DNA of 64,000 bases from Pezizomycotina sp. ARF18 (lineage: Eukaryota > Ascomycota). The notes under the pieces are model-generated. The model had not been told where the DNA came from, did not search any database, and worked only from the letters and a program-made list of their open reading frames with translations. The stretch spans positions 1-64,000 of the forward strand of contig AZLU01000159.1 of assembly GCA_002224055.1 (NCBI GenBank), given 5' to 3'. Shown here one piece after another: positions 13,483 through 24,699 of the stretch. A program made the translations under genes and the position numbers. Position 1 is the stretch's first letter; each line of letters starts with the position of its first letter.

Positions 13483-15561
13483 ATCTCTTTCATTGGAACA
13501 AATTTGCTTTTTTTTTTTTTTTTTATCCATCATGGGAGGGTCATATGTTTTTAATTTGGTTATCTGGGTTAACTAAGAAGTATCATGTTTTATGTCCACT
13601 TTTTTTTTTTTTTTTTTTTAAACATCTGCCCGTTCATTTCGTATTTTATTGACCAGCATTCCCTTGTCATTGTTTTTACGGCACATGAGTTTTTGTTTAA
13701 AAAGTGGTACGTTTATTTCCTATTTATCCGCGAAGGTTTTGTCTATCAATGACTTGTTTATTTATATATATATACATTTTTCCCGCCCCAAGAAGGCCCC
13801 ACGTTCTCCCCACAGATTATTATATTTGGGGAAGGAAGGTATATTGAGGTATTTCAAGTATTTCTCCGGCCTAGGGTAAAACAGGACAATAATTTATATA
13901 TTTATTTCATTTTTTTGTTTTATACTCATTGGGCATAAAGTGGCTTTTCCAGACTGCAGGCACCTTCCTCGTTTCCCGGTTATATTTTGTCTGTTCTTCC
14001 AGTTGAATTGTGTTGCTCTTGCCACGCTTTGTTCTAGAATAACCTTCCAATGTTTTCCTTTCAAAAATAGGGTAGTACGCGTGCATGCAGGTCCTCTTTC
14101 CATTTATCTCTCGCCCATGGTTTGGTTGTGTCAAAACGGTATTGTTGCATGGGTATTTTGGTGCGCTTTTTGTTTCACTGGTATATTACAGTCTTTGAAC
14201 TAGTTTTTTTTGGTATTTGATTTATCTTCCTGTAAAAACGAAGAAAAGCTCGTGATGGCTTCTTCTCAACATCAAATTCTTGTTATCGCGAAACTAGTGC
14301 GCAATGACTTAAACAACCCGCTAGCGCCAACTTTGTTTCTTTCTGTTTATCATTTTCTTCAACAAGCTAAACACGTGGTGAAGCAACTCCAATCACGATT
14401 CACTTAGTATTTTAATTTCGCTTCACGGCAGATCTCTTTCAAAGAAAAAAAAAGCCAAGGCGCTATCGATGTTTACAGAGATGTTTAACCGGAGGCTGGA
14501 GAGTGGGGCTCTCAGCGCTCTTGAGAGGTTAGAGATAGGGCAGATAAAGTAGCTTTAAACTTTTTTTTTTTTTTTTTTTTTGCCTAACTGTGCTGTGGGG
14601 AACCCATATATGCAAGTGCTAACCTGGTAAGCCTGCACATGCAAGTGCTACCTGAACGCACAATAGAAAAATGGAGGTCCATGTGAGAAGTGAGTCCCCA
14701 CAGCGGTTTATATGGTGTCTCCACTTCGTAAGACAAACGATGAACAACGAGATTCGTGAAAACGAAAAAAACTTGAGGGCTGGCGCGGTTAGTTTTGATT
14801 TTCCGGCTGATAATGATGATCTTGAAGCCATACGCTACGAATTTCCCCTTTCTGATAGGGCCTTTTCATCATTACTTCAACTACCGGCGTCGATTGGAGA
14901 GGGCCTGTTATCCACACTTGATAATCAATGTTTGAATATATTGTAATACATATTTGAAAAGGAATGATTAGAAAAAAGGAAGAGCACTGAAATTGGAAAT
15001 TAATGCTTAATGTTTGTTCTATTGTGAATATTCATTGCTACAAAAAAAATAATTAAGATCGCGAGGTTCTTTACCAACTCGATTGAGGGAGTTGATATAA
15101 GTGGAAAGAAGTCTCATTACCGTCTAATTCGATATCTCGTTGTTTTTCGAAGCGTTATTTCTGTAGAAATGGACTCCGTACCTTTTCAATAACCACTTTC
15201 AAGTACAAAATCTGAATATAGGATATATATACCATATAAAAGTATGAACATAAACTGGACGTATTTCTTTAACTTTCCTAAACGCCAGTGACTCCTTAGC
15301 CAATGTTTTGTTGTCCAAGGGAATGGACAAGATACACAAACAAATATGACAACCTGAAATTCAATCCCAGCATGACAATTTAGGCTCGTGGCAAAAAGAG
15401 AGGGAGAGAGACGAGAAGGTCTGAAGGCTATATATCTCGCGCTAGCTTGAAAAAACAGAGAAAGGATAATTTTGATTTTTTTTTTAAAAAAAAAAAAGAA
15501 AAGAGAGGGTAAGATGGGTTGAGATTGTTGTTTTGAGGTTTATGTTGATTTATAATGGCTA
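13483..15561. other. Intergenic stretch without a supported gene
   Basis: The gap lies between the 3' ends of two convergent genes. It starts with the likely 3' UTR of the LMBD1-like gene, which has two T runs (about 13508-13524 and 13600-13619), and has a further T run near 14562-14581. A short direct repeat (ATGCAAGTGCTA) occurs twice near 14610 and 14640. ORFs at 13940-14203 and 14671-14946 show no recognisable domain. Confidence 0.55.
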
Positions 15562-16978
15562 TTAAGTGTCGTAGATATTAATATTCACCATGTCCACAGG
15601 GCTTTCGTTCTCGATGTGATGATTGCTCAAAAAGTAGTCGTCCATTGTCCGCAGAAGTTGCCTCGAATTGAAGTCCACATCGTCGACGCAGTGACAAGCA
15701 ACGATCCCGACGAGTCTACCGGCCCACTTATCATCGAAGATGGGCGCGCAGTCGTCATCGGTTCGGGATATCATGCAATGAAATTCCTTAGAGTGAGCTT
15801 CCAAGTTCCTGCGCAAGCTGCTTTGAACTTCGTTAACTTGTCCGGGTCTCCGCCCTCGTAATTCATGCCTCCTACGGCTAAGTATTTTGCTATCTAGGGG
15901 ATCGTCGACCATTATTACGAACTCTAAGCTCCCGTCTCCTCCCATCCATTTGACCGTGTTGATAACCAGAGGTACGAGATTGGTGGGAGCTATGAGCGTT
16001 CAGCAACTCGACGAAACCATCGAGGTTCGGATTTTCGTCGTATTATATACCCGCCTGTGCCTGCCGCGATGTGAGGAGCTGCTGATTGCTAGGAACCGGC
16101 AGTGGGGTGAGCGAGATCCCCAGGGATGTTGCGAGCTCGATCGGACAGGTAAGTGTACGTACCCTTCCGCAAGTCGAATCTACACCCGCCTACGAGGTTG
16201 CTAGAGCGGGGTTTGGTGCTCTTGTGTAGCCCTTCGTTGACGGACAGACGGTAACGCACGGCATGCTTCTCATCCCTACCCGTGCTCGAGCTGGTAGTTG
16301 GATTCTATAGCTCGGCGGTCTCGAGTACGATGGAGGACGGGGAAGTGCAGAAGAACCAGTTGAGTTTTAGGGGTCGGGGATTTTTATAAACGGAGTCCTT
16401 CTTGGTGCCCACCATGCTAAACAAATCTTGGTGCCTCATCCTGGGGTTCATAGATGGTGGGGGAGCGCCGACTGCTGGCGACTGCCATCTTCGCGTCTGA
16501 GCACCTCCTCATGACGTTTGTAACGTATATGACTACATATTTGCCCGCCTTTCACGTCGGCGATGGTGAACTCGACAGCTTTGACCGCCTTCGCCGCTGT
16601 GGACACCAGCATTCTAAACTGGCGCACCTGCTCAAAGAAACCCAAGCGCCGCTCGTGCTTTTGCTGCTCTGACAGTTGAGCCAGATTGGATGATAAATTG
16701 TGCAGGTTTGAAATGGGATAGGGTTGCAGACCAGAGAAAAACGTCGAGAAACCTTCTGCCCTCGGAACAGCGGAGCGTCAGTAGTTAGGGTCGACAGTGA
16801 CGCATTTTCTCCGCACATGCTCTACGTAGGAGCTAACCATCCCGATTGGCGCGACGGGTCATATGCTCGATTACGGCTAGATAAAATACGTTGCAGGGGT
16901 GGTGCTAGATGTCTTGATTTCTATGGATATATCATCGAATTGTAGGAGGTAACGACGCATGAATTGATATCTCGACAT
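15562..16978 (-). CDS. Unrecognised gene, about 450 codons, frame-broken
   Basis: I do not recognise this gene. A good start lies at 16976-16978 (MSRYQFMRRYLLQFDD) and a stop at 15562-15564. In between, protein-like segments follow one another in different frames: a basic amphipathic stretch (EQQKHERRLGFFEQVRQF, then STAAKAVKAVEFTIADVKG) near 16500-16690, MVGTKKDSVYKNPRPLKLNW near 16340-16410, VRYRLSVNEGLHKSTK through YTYLSDRARNIPGD near 16110-16260, and a C-terminal part KWMGGDGSLEFVIMVDDPLD with five Cys and an acidic SRTDDDCAPIFDDKWAGRLV near 15560-15960. The last 127 codons are unbroken. At least four frame changes are needed. Since neighbouring conserved genes show the same kind of break, they may be assembly errors or unplaced introns, but a decaying gene is possible. 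Confidence 0.5.
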
Positions 16979-17774
16979 TTTTTGGGTACTGCTGCGGCTT
17001 GATATATGGAAGACGTTGCAAGAAAAATCAATTGAAAGAGATGTGTAGAGGAGGGGGGGGAAGATATTACACAGTCTTCAACACTCATATTTTTTTCGAA
17101 TATAAACGAGAAGAGAAAAAGAGAGAGGAAAACTAATTAGGAAAGGCTGGTCGTGAATCAATCGTTGAATATACAATAATGCATATGGTGATCGCCTTCC
17201 CCTTTTCTGCAAGGCTATAAACACCTTCTATACATCTAGACTGCTTTAGTAGATAATACTGAAGGATACCCGAAATACCCGAGTAATCGTAATCATTCGA
17301 CGTATATATAAGCTTTTCCCCTTTCCGGTGCGCCGTGATTTGATAACGCTTGAGGTATATATATTGTGATTTATCTAACTATATCTAGACATCGTGAATA
17401 CGAGGAAAGGGTACTAATATATAAACAATCGTTATCAAATCTGTATATATATAATCTAAAGTTATATATTGTTCTTGAATCCACTAAGTGCTATATAAAC
17501 ACTGCCGCCTTTCAGCAAGGAACATCCAGTACACACAGCATCAGTGCACCGGACCGTTCGTGATGTAATGTTAGATACCAACAGCCCACAGGGGTCATCG
17601 CTGTTGCTGAACTTCTCGATATATATATTAAGCTGAAAAATATCAAACACAAACCTCACACAACACAAAATGCCGAAGCCTGAATATCCCATCCATGGTT
17701 CAAAAGAAAGTTAAGAGAAAAAAACGTGGCGGATAGTAAAAGGGGAGACGAATACGAGCATATCATGGAGAAGT

Positions 17775-17808
<34 letters not shown>

Positions 17809-18870
17809 GGGGGGGGAAACAGAAAGATTTTCATCCGATGTTGACATGCTTCGCGTACCTTACTTGAATGTCTTAAAAAGGTGAAGAAGCTAAGATACGA
17901 AGATGTGAAAGCAGGATACGGAATATATATAAATGAGTATATAAATACCCGACGTCGTGGTTCTTATAAGGACCCTTTATCACCAGCTGTCATCTCAAGT
18001 CATCACTTCTGGCATATATATTCTTCGAGTTCCCTTCGCGTTTAGTCATAAACTTCGTTACCATCAATTTACGAGAAAAACAATGAAGCTACCAAACCGC
18101 ACACCTATCTAAAAGAAACAAAATGAGTAAAGGAGAGAGAAATAAAAAAAGAAAGGCAGGCAATGCTCTTGGATATATGCATTGAGGTGTTTAAAGGCTT
18201 TGTAGAAAGAACGAAGAGAAATCTGCAGTTGAAACGAAACAAAAAACAAATCGCAGCAAATATACAACAGCGCAAGGACAAAGACCAAGAAAATCGTAAG
18301 AACGAGCAATTAACAAAATGATATAGATAAAAGAGGAGTTGGAGCCAAGGAGGAAAACCATAAAAAGTTCAAGAAAACTTGTCCTTCTGAAGTGTTAGGT
18401 TAAATGATTTTCACAGCTTCCACAAAAGTGTTGATTCGATATGTTCCTAACCTTGTCGAAAGAGTAAAATAGAAATATAATTCGTCGAATAAGTTTTTAA
18501 GGCCCCTAAAACAAAGTACAAGCAGAAGTAGTAGTATTATTAAAACATAGAAGAAACGAATTTTTTTTAAAGACGATAGAGGGGAATAAAAAAAGAGAAC
18601 CGCATGAAGAGAAAAAAGAAAAACGAGGACAAAAACCAAAGAAATATTAAAGAAAACCCAGTGGAATAAGAACGATCCCTTAGAATAGTAGTAATTTTTA
18701 TTTCCCTTCCTATTGATTAAAAAGAAAATTTTAACGACCCACAAGCTCCATTTGCCCGAAGTAATTCCCAAATTTACATATTCCCCATTTACATTATTTG
18801 ATTCCTCCGAAGATAAATTGCCATGGAAAGAATTTTTGTTTTTTTGATTTATTTTTTGGGGGATTATATC
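16979..18870. other. Intergenic stretch without a supported gene
   Basis: This AT-rich gap holds a run of about 32 T followed directly by 8 G (about 17777-17816) and several TATATA-rich patches (17300-17470, 17620-17635). ORFs at 18109-18309 and 18400-18771 on the minus strand are hydrophobic, low-complexity readings of purine-rich plus-strand DNA and I do not support them. The right end is the likely 3' UTR of the TOS1-like gene. Confidence 0.55.
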
Positions 18871-20595
18871 TTATAGGGATTGGACAGTGGCACCCTCATT
18901 CCAAGAATCGATGGTGGCCTGATCGAGAGACTGTGGCCAGTCAAAGCTTGGGAGCTTGGAGATCTTGACGGTTCCGTCGCAGTTGAGGGAGATAGCACCA
19001 ATGAAAGTCTCATCGGCGCCAAGAGGACGTTCGAAGTATTGGCTGCATCCTTACCACCACCCTCAACGACCTTGGTAGCGTGGTTGAGCTTGCCACCTGA
19101 GCGCTGTGGATAGTCGAAACCATCTTGTCCTTGGCAGCGCTCGAGAGGACCTCGAAGGCGTCGATTTCACCACATCCAGAAGCCCAGCAAGACCACTCCG
19201 GATGGGGCGGATACATCAGCGTACGGGGGATGCGGGCGTTAAGGAGCCAGACAGAAGGCATGTCGCCGTTGAAACCAGTTTGACCATCGCTCTGGGAATT
19301 GAATTCGACGACGAAAGTCTTTGAACAACCACCCAACCCTCTGGAAATGAAGTTAGATAATTGGACAGAACAAGAAATTAATCGGGGGGCTGAAAAATCA
19401 AGATGGGAAAGAAGCTTTTCAAAGGAGCGACAAGGACATACTGTAGGCAAGATTTCCATAAGTGTAGCCGCAGCTGTCGCCTTCGCACTTCTGCGCCTGC
19501 CAGATCGAATATTCCTTGTTCGAAGGAATCTTCGTGTTCTTCTCCAGGCATTCCGGGGACGAGGCTGAAGCGAGACCGTTGGCTTTGCAATAGGACAAGG
19601 AGTTGCCGAAACAACTAAATAGCGGTAAAAGATTAAATTTCGTTCTCGAAAGAAACACTGAAGTTATGGTGATGATAAGGTGTGGAGAATAAGAACATGT
19701 GAAACTTACGACGACCAGGTTCCGGAACTACTAGCACCGCCATGTTGTTCATGAATAAAACGTTTTCATCCTTGACACCCTCAGTAGCACTGTAGTAGCT
19801 TACACGAGTGAAACCACCGGCCGCAGGCTGTCCGTTATCGCCAGCTCCCGCACCAGCACCAGCACCAGCACCCGCTCCTGCGCCAGGACAGCATCAGCAC
19901 CAGGGCCAGGGCCAGCACCAGCACCAGGGCCGGCACCAGCTCCGGCATCACCTCCAGGACCATACTGATCATTGGCAGTGGGGATGACAGTCGGGCTAGG
20001 AACGACAGTGGGAGTAGCCACGCCGTTGACCCAGACAGTGGAGGTACAATACTCCGTTTAGTAACGTAGTGCATCCTCTTGTGGAAGTGCGCGTGGTCGT
20101 GCCTCTTGCGGTGAGAGCGCTGTTCAGAAGTCTGCCTCTTACGCATCTTCTGGGCGTCAGCACCGCTGGTGGGAGTGTAGACAGCAAAGTTTTTGAGGAT
20201 CATGGGACCCCTGATGTGCATAGAAAGCTGAATTTAACAATAAGGATATATTAGCAAAATTTCCCCTTAGCTGGACGCAAAGGATTTTGACATGGGGAAA
20301 TTCATCTCCTAAGCATCCAAAAAAAAAAAGGAATTTACCTCTTCATTGAACGGGCGAGAGTCCACTATACGCCTTGGGAGCAGTCGTGACGCTGTTCATG
20401 TTGCAGGCACCATGGGGTCCATGTTCGTAACCGCCTGATACGTGCCATCCTGGCCAACGTTTTTGAAGCAGACCTTTTAGTCGCACCAGTATAGGCATAC
20501 CCGGCAATGTATTTTGCCCCAGCGTCGGGGTTAGCGTAGGCAGTGCCTGCAAAAAGCATAGTCGCCGCCGAAATGATACTGAGAACCGGCGCCAT
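18871..20595 (-). CDS. TOS1/YJL171C-type secreted cell wall protein
   Basis: This is a fungal wall protein of the Tos1/YJL171C family (Tos1_N glycine-rich domain followed by Tos1_C, a glycoside-hydrolase-like domain). Yeast Tos1 is covalently bound to wall glucan; enzyme activity is not firmly established. The start at 20593-20595 gives a signal peptide (MAPVLSIISAATMLFAGTAY), then the short N domain (YTGATK...VTNMDP, Cys-Asn-Met-Asn). SMHIRGPMILKNFAVYTPTS is the family signature. A Lys/Arg/His cluster (KMRKRQTSEQ, RKRHDHAHFHKR) with possible Kex2 sites and a Gly-Ala-Pro low-complexity linker (GAGAGPGAGAGPGPG, 19820-19960) come before Tos1_C (GFNGDMPSVWLLNARIPRT, CWASGCGEIDAFEVL). The tail is SLNCDGTVKISKLPSFDWPQ, ending at 18871. 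Frame breaks occur near 20470, 19860 and 19050. No GPI signal is seen, as usual for the family. Confidence 0.92.
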
Positions 20596-21450
20596 TTTCA
20601 AATTCTTTTGTTGTTCGATATTTTTACGTCCTCCTGTGTCGCAACGGATTTTCCAATTTGTATCAAAGCTTTGTCGTTATAACAATATCTTTATTTCGAT
20701 ATCCAAAAACCCAATACGCTTTGTCCGAAAAACCAAAGTGAGAAACCCAACGATTCGTATTTTAACAAGCGATTCGATAAGGAACGTAGAGGCGGACAAT
20801 TGTTTAAAAAAGGTCCTGCAAAGAACGACTTGGTTAAAAACACACGAATGAACGTGAAAGCAAACCCTTGAGGATTCGCTTTGTAAGGAGCGTGGGGAGA
20901 TAAAAGAAAAAAAAGAACAAATCAAAAAATGAACAAAAACTTCAGCAATATTGCTGTGAAAAACTAATAATCATATTTATATGGGGAAGAGAAGAAGAAG
21001 AGGGAAAGAAAAGATAGAGGTGAATGTGGGCGAACGGCCCTATATGAATAAAGGGAAAATTGGAAACCAGACTACTACAGGACGAGAATAGGGGGTATTT
21101 GCTTCCTCTTTCTCTCTCTTTGCTGCCACACCAAAAATCTGCTAGTGTGAAAACAATTTAGGGGCGACGAAAAACAACCATGCAAATAATGGAGAGCAAC
21201 GCCCAGCAAGGAAGGAAAAAAAAAAAAGGAACGCTAACACGCAACAAACAGCAAAATGTGGGAGAAAAAAGAAAAGAAGAGAGAAAAAGGAAATAATATT
21301 AAAATGGGGCCTTTGACGATCAAATTGGCCGTCTTGGGAAGAGGAAACAAGTGCGTGTGGGAGAGGAACTGGAGATCACCGTAATAGGTAGAGTAGAGAG
21401 ATAGGGAAAAGGAAAGGGAGAGAAACGAGAGACAAGAAAAGAAAAGAAAA
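20596..21450 (-). promoter_or_regulatory. Pyrimidine-rich upstream region of the TOS1-like gene
   Basis: On the minus strand the DNA at roughly 20880-21450 is long CT-rich (plus-strand GGAGAGATAAAAG, GAAGAGAAGAAGAAG and so on), a composition known from promoters of well-expressed genes in filamentous fungi. A possible TATA box (TATAAATA on the minus strand) lies at 20974-20981, about 380 bp upstream of the ATG. No 5' UTR intron could be placed with confidence. Confidence 0.45.
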
Positions 21451-22560
21451 GAATCCCTTGTCTCGCATATCTTCTTCCTTCGAGGCCATTTCTCCCGACA
21501 AAAAGTATTCACCCTCGACCCTGCGAAAGAACACCTCAGGTAGAAGAAAGAAAAAGGAAGAGGACAAGGGAGTTCTTTTTTTTCGCAGGCAAATTGCAAT
21601 GAATATGCTCTTTCATTGTTGCTCTTGCTATTATTTCTTGTGCGCAGTTCTCTTTGTTTTTTTCGCGGAAGCCTTGAAGCTGACCATCTCTCCCTTGGGA
21701 AGGAGCTACTGCAGTGCCCTTGTGAGCTTTTTTTTTTTTTTTTTCCTCTTTTTTCTTTTTCTTGTGGACTCTTAATAAAGCAGCGCGGGTGCGTCTTGGA
21801 AGGCTGGTCAATCGCAAGCTAATTGGAGCGCAAGTATAATTGAAAACCACCCGCACCAACCAAATGAGGGAGATGGACGATCCAGATGCCGTCCAAGAAG
21901 TAGCTATCTTGATGCTTGACTCTCTTGAGGAGAGAAAAAAAAAAATCGGGTGATTAAAAAATAGAAAACTCAAAAAAGGAACCTCCAGGATCTTGAAGGG
22001 AAGTGAAACAATCTCACACTATCAGTGCTCGAATTCCGATTGGAACTTCAAGGACGTTTGTAGGAGATTGAGGCTTCGTGATGCGCCTTCTGACCTGAAG
22101 ATGCGAAGCGAATAAGCGGAATGGAAGAAGAGTGAAAGGAACTGAACAAAGCAAACAGAACAAGTACAGGGAATGAGAACAGATTGGTACAGCAGGAAAA
22201 TCAACGCACTCACCTTCCTTGACCTCACAAAGACCACTTGCAGTAATTTTTGCGCCAAAAATAGGACTACTTGTATATAGTTCACTACTTTCTAAACAAT
22301 TGTCGTCAATATCAAAGAAAAGGAAAATGATTTACTCTTTTTAATTACGGTTATTAGATATTAGTCTTTGTGCTTGGGAAGAGGGTTTTTTTTTTTTTTT
22401 TTTTTTTTTTTAATTGTTTTGGTTGTATTCGTGAAGTTGAAGTTCGTTGTTGTGGAGAAAAAAATTCGTAGAAGGTTCGTCGGCGATGTCGACCTTTTCT
22501 CGTCGCGCGCTTTTGTCTAGGGTAAGGCCAAAAAAATTTTATTTCATTATTTTTTATTTT

Positions 22561-22592
<32 letters not shown>

Positions 22593-22824
22593 TTTACTAA
22601 TTTATTTATTTATTTTTTTTTTTAAAAAATCGTTGGCGAGTCTCGCGACCATTTTCAGCAAGAAGTACCCGAAATAAAAATAAATAAATATAAGTATATA
22701 CAGTATTAAAATACATAAATATTTTTCCCTCATGGTTACTGCTAAAATTGGAATATATCGCTCAATGACGATTGAGTTGATACTTCAATAATACTACTTA
22801 GGTAATAGTAGTATCAGCACAACT
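21451..22824. other. Intergenic stretch with T runs and a TTTA repeat
   Basis: Contains T runs near 21729-21744 and 22387-22411 and a degenerate TTTA/TTA repeat at about 22545-22632. The ORFs here are homopolymer-driven (poly-Lys, poly-Phe) and are not supported. Confidence 0.55.
22545..22632. repeat. ATT/ATTT simple repeat
   Basis: The stretch starts with ATT triplets and passes into ATTT tetramers, ending in a T run. It is low-complexity DNA downstream of the small gene at 22825-23247. Confidence 0.8.
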
Positions 22825-23247
22825 TCATTTCACTTCATCATCGAAAAGGGACCTGTATGCTTCACGATTCTTCAAACACGACATTGAATCGTAACGAGAA
22901 CCCTGCCTGCGGCTACTGTTACTGCTGCTGCGATGACCATTACTGTGAGTAGCCAAGTCACCAGCAGTAAGAATCACTTTCTTCTCAATCTTCTGTGGCA
23001 CGATGAGCATTACTCTGCAAGAAGAAAAAAAGAAACTGTTTTATATTGTTTCTTCGCTAGCTAGTATCATCTGGCGCTTCCCGGAAACAGTCTAATTGGA
23101 CAGGTTCCGACAGCTTAACCAAATAAAAAAAAAAAAAAAAAAAAAAAGAAGAGATGGTCGTTTCATTTCCTGGAGAATTATGTTGCGCCATACCTATGAC
23201 GAAGATGGCCCTCCTTTTTCGCCGTGACAACCAGTGCAATTTCAGTG
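22825..23247 (-). CDS. Small spliced gene, conserved-looking protein of unknown function (5' end unresolved)
   Basis: Two exons join cleanly. Exon 23194-23247 reads TEIALVVTAKKEGHLRH and ends at a gtatgg donor. A ctttag acceptor precedes it. After an intron that holds an A run, the last exon 23014-22825 reads VMLIVPQKIEKKVILTAGDL, then a Ser/Arg/Gly-rich stretch and the tail DSMSCLKNREAYRSLFDD before the stop. The joined reading frame is unbroken and typical of a cytosolic basic protein. The composition (beta-strand-like N part, Ser-rich linker, short C-terminal Cys-Leu-Lys-Asn-Arg motif) resembles short uncharacterised proteins of filamentous fungi, but I cannot name a family. The first coding exon must lie further right; an ATG near 23340 does not join in frame, so the 5' end is open. 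Confidence 0.6.
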
Positions 23248-24491
23248 CTAAAGTGAGAAGGATAAAAAAAAGGCCAAGAGATCTATTTCTGCGGGTGATA
23301 TTGAAAGGAAAGTGATATTTCAATTTACTTCCATATCAAACGGTCTTTTGATAAGCAAGAGAGACCAGAGCTTCAACGGGCAAAGTCTTTAGAGAAACAG
23401 TCCAAGGATATACTGTAGGTATTGTATTATACGAATACTACTGCATAATTTCCCTTCTGCCCGTTCCTTCTGAGATTGTTCGTCTTGAAATTACTCTTGG
23501 GATACGTTCCAAGGTAAACCCCTACTGAAAAATTCTGGATCCTTTCATGCGTCGAAAAAGTTCAGATGAAACCCTTTTTGATGGATTGTTAACCCATGTT
23601 CTTGAGATAGAACGCGCGATATTGGAAACAACGCAGGACAGACATAGATCACGAGGGGTTTAGATATTTCTAGGCCTTTAATCGCCATTGATCGGCGATA
23701 GTTCGATTCCCTTAATTGCTGTTTTAATCCAATTGTTTGGTATAAATCGCGAAACACAAACGAGGCAACTGCAAGAAATCCGGGGTTATGCGAGGGAACG
23801 AAAAAAAGCCTGTCTTCGTGATCGACAATAGACGTACGCACGTCAAAAAGGGGGTAGTTTGTGATTTGTTTCGTCAGCAACATCTCCAATGTCTCCTGGT
23901 ACAAGATTATTTTCGTGGTACGGTTCTTCCCTTCCTTTGCCACTTGAAGATCATGGGACGCTTCAAGCCCTCAGGCTTACTAGAGTTTTACTAGAGTTTC
24001 CAATTCTATTATTGAATCATTCATACTACTTGAGAATACTGCGCGTGCTGACGGAAGAAGGTAAAAGAGACTCCATACTTTGGTACGTAACTGGTGCTAA
24101 GTATATAAAATCCGAAATGGTCCCGCATGGAAAAATAAGGCAAGGTTATATTTACCGCGGGAAATCAATATTTTTAGCAATGGAAATTGTCCAGGGGCTG
24201 TTTCCCTTAAACAAAGATCCCTTAGTATAAAAATCTCGCACGGGGCCAGGTCCTTACAAGCGCTCCCCTCTTTCAGTACCCCTGTCGAATTTTTGAACTG
24301 TCTGGGAAATCTCCTGGGCGGATATGACGTTCGTTCGCATGGGATGTTTTCCCTTGGATTATCTATTTAACACATCTTTGCTGTGATGCGCACTGGTATC
24401 AACGTACTGACCGGTAGTTGTTTTTGGACTTGAAAGGTGGCACTGTCGAATGTTTAGGATAATTTATAGTGGATATATATTATTATTATTA

Positions 24492-24553
<62 letters not shown>

Positions 24554-24699
24554 GTGGAGAGGAATGGATGATGGCCGGTGCTGAAAGCGATATTGCTGTT
24601 GAAGAAACTCCAAAGGAACAAGTCAATTTCCTTCTCACGCTGGTCTATCAGACAGTAACGTATATAAAAATAGCTAACCATCACGGACGAAATTTATAA
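23248..24699. other. Intergenic stretch without a supported gene
   Basis: Upstream of both the small minus-strand gene and the plus-strand peptidase-like gene, so it should hold both promoters. The minus-strand ORF at 23545-23943 (132 codons) has no recognisable domain and overlaps plus-strand ORFs of similar length. A trinucleotide repeat lies near its right end. Confidence 0.5.
24477..24555. repeat. (TAT)n-(TAG)n compound microsatellite
   Basis: About 15 TAT/ATT triplets with one interruption pass into about 10 TAG triplets. The repeat lies just upstream of the peptidase-like gene and is a likely length-polymorphic locus. Confidence 0.9.

Noticed and set aside
21863-21952. Short ORF MREMDDPDAVQEVAILMLDS... 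(29 codons, +)
   Set aside because: Too short, no splice context, and on the strand opposite the nearby genes' leaders.
23701-23711. Perfect tRNA B-box-like sequence GTTCGATTCCC
   Set aside because: The flanks cannot form the T-arm stem and there is no A box or acceptor stem at the right distance.
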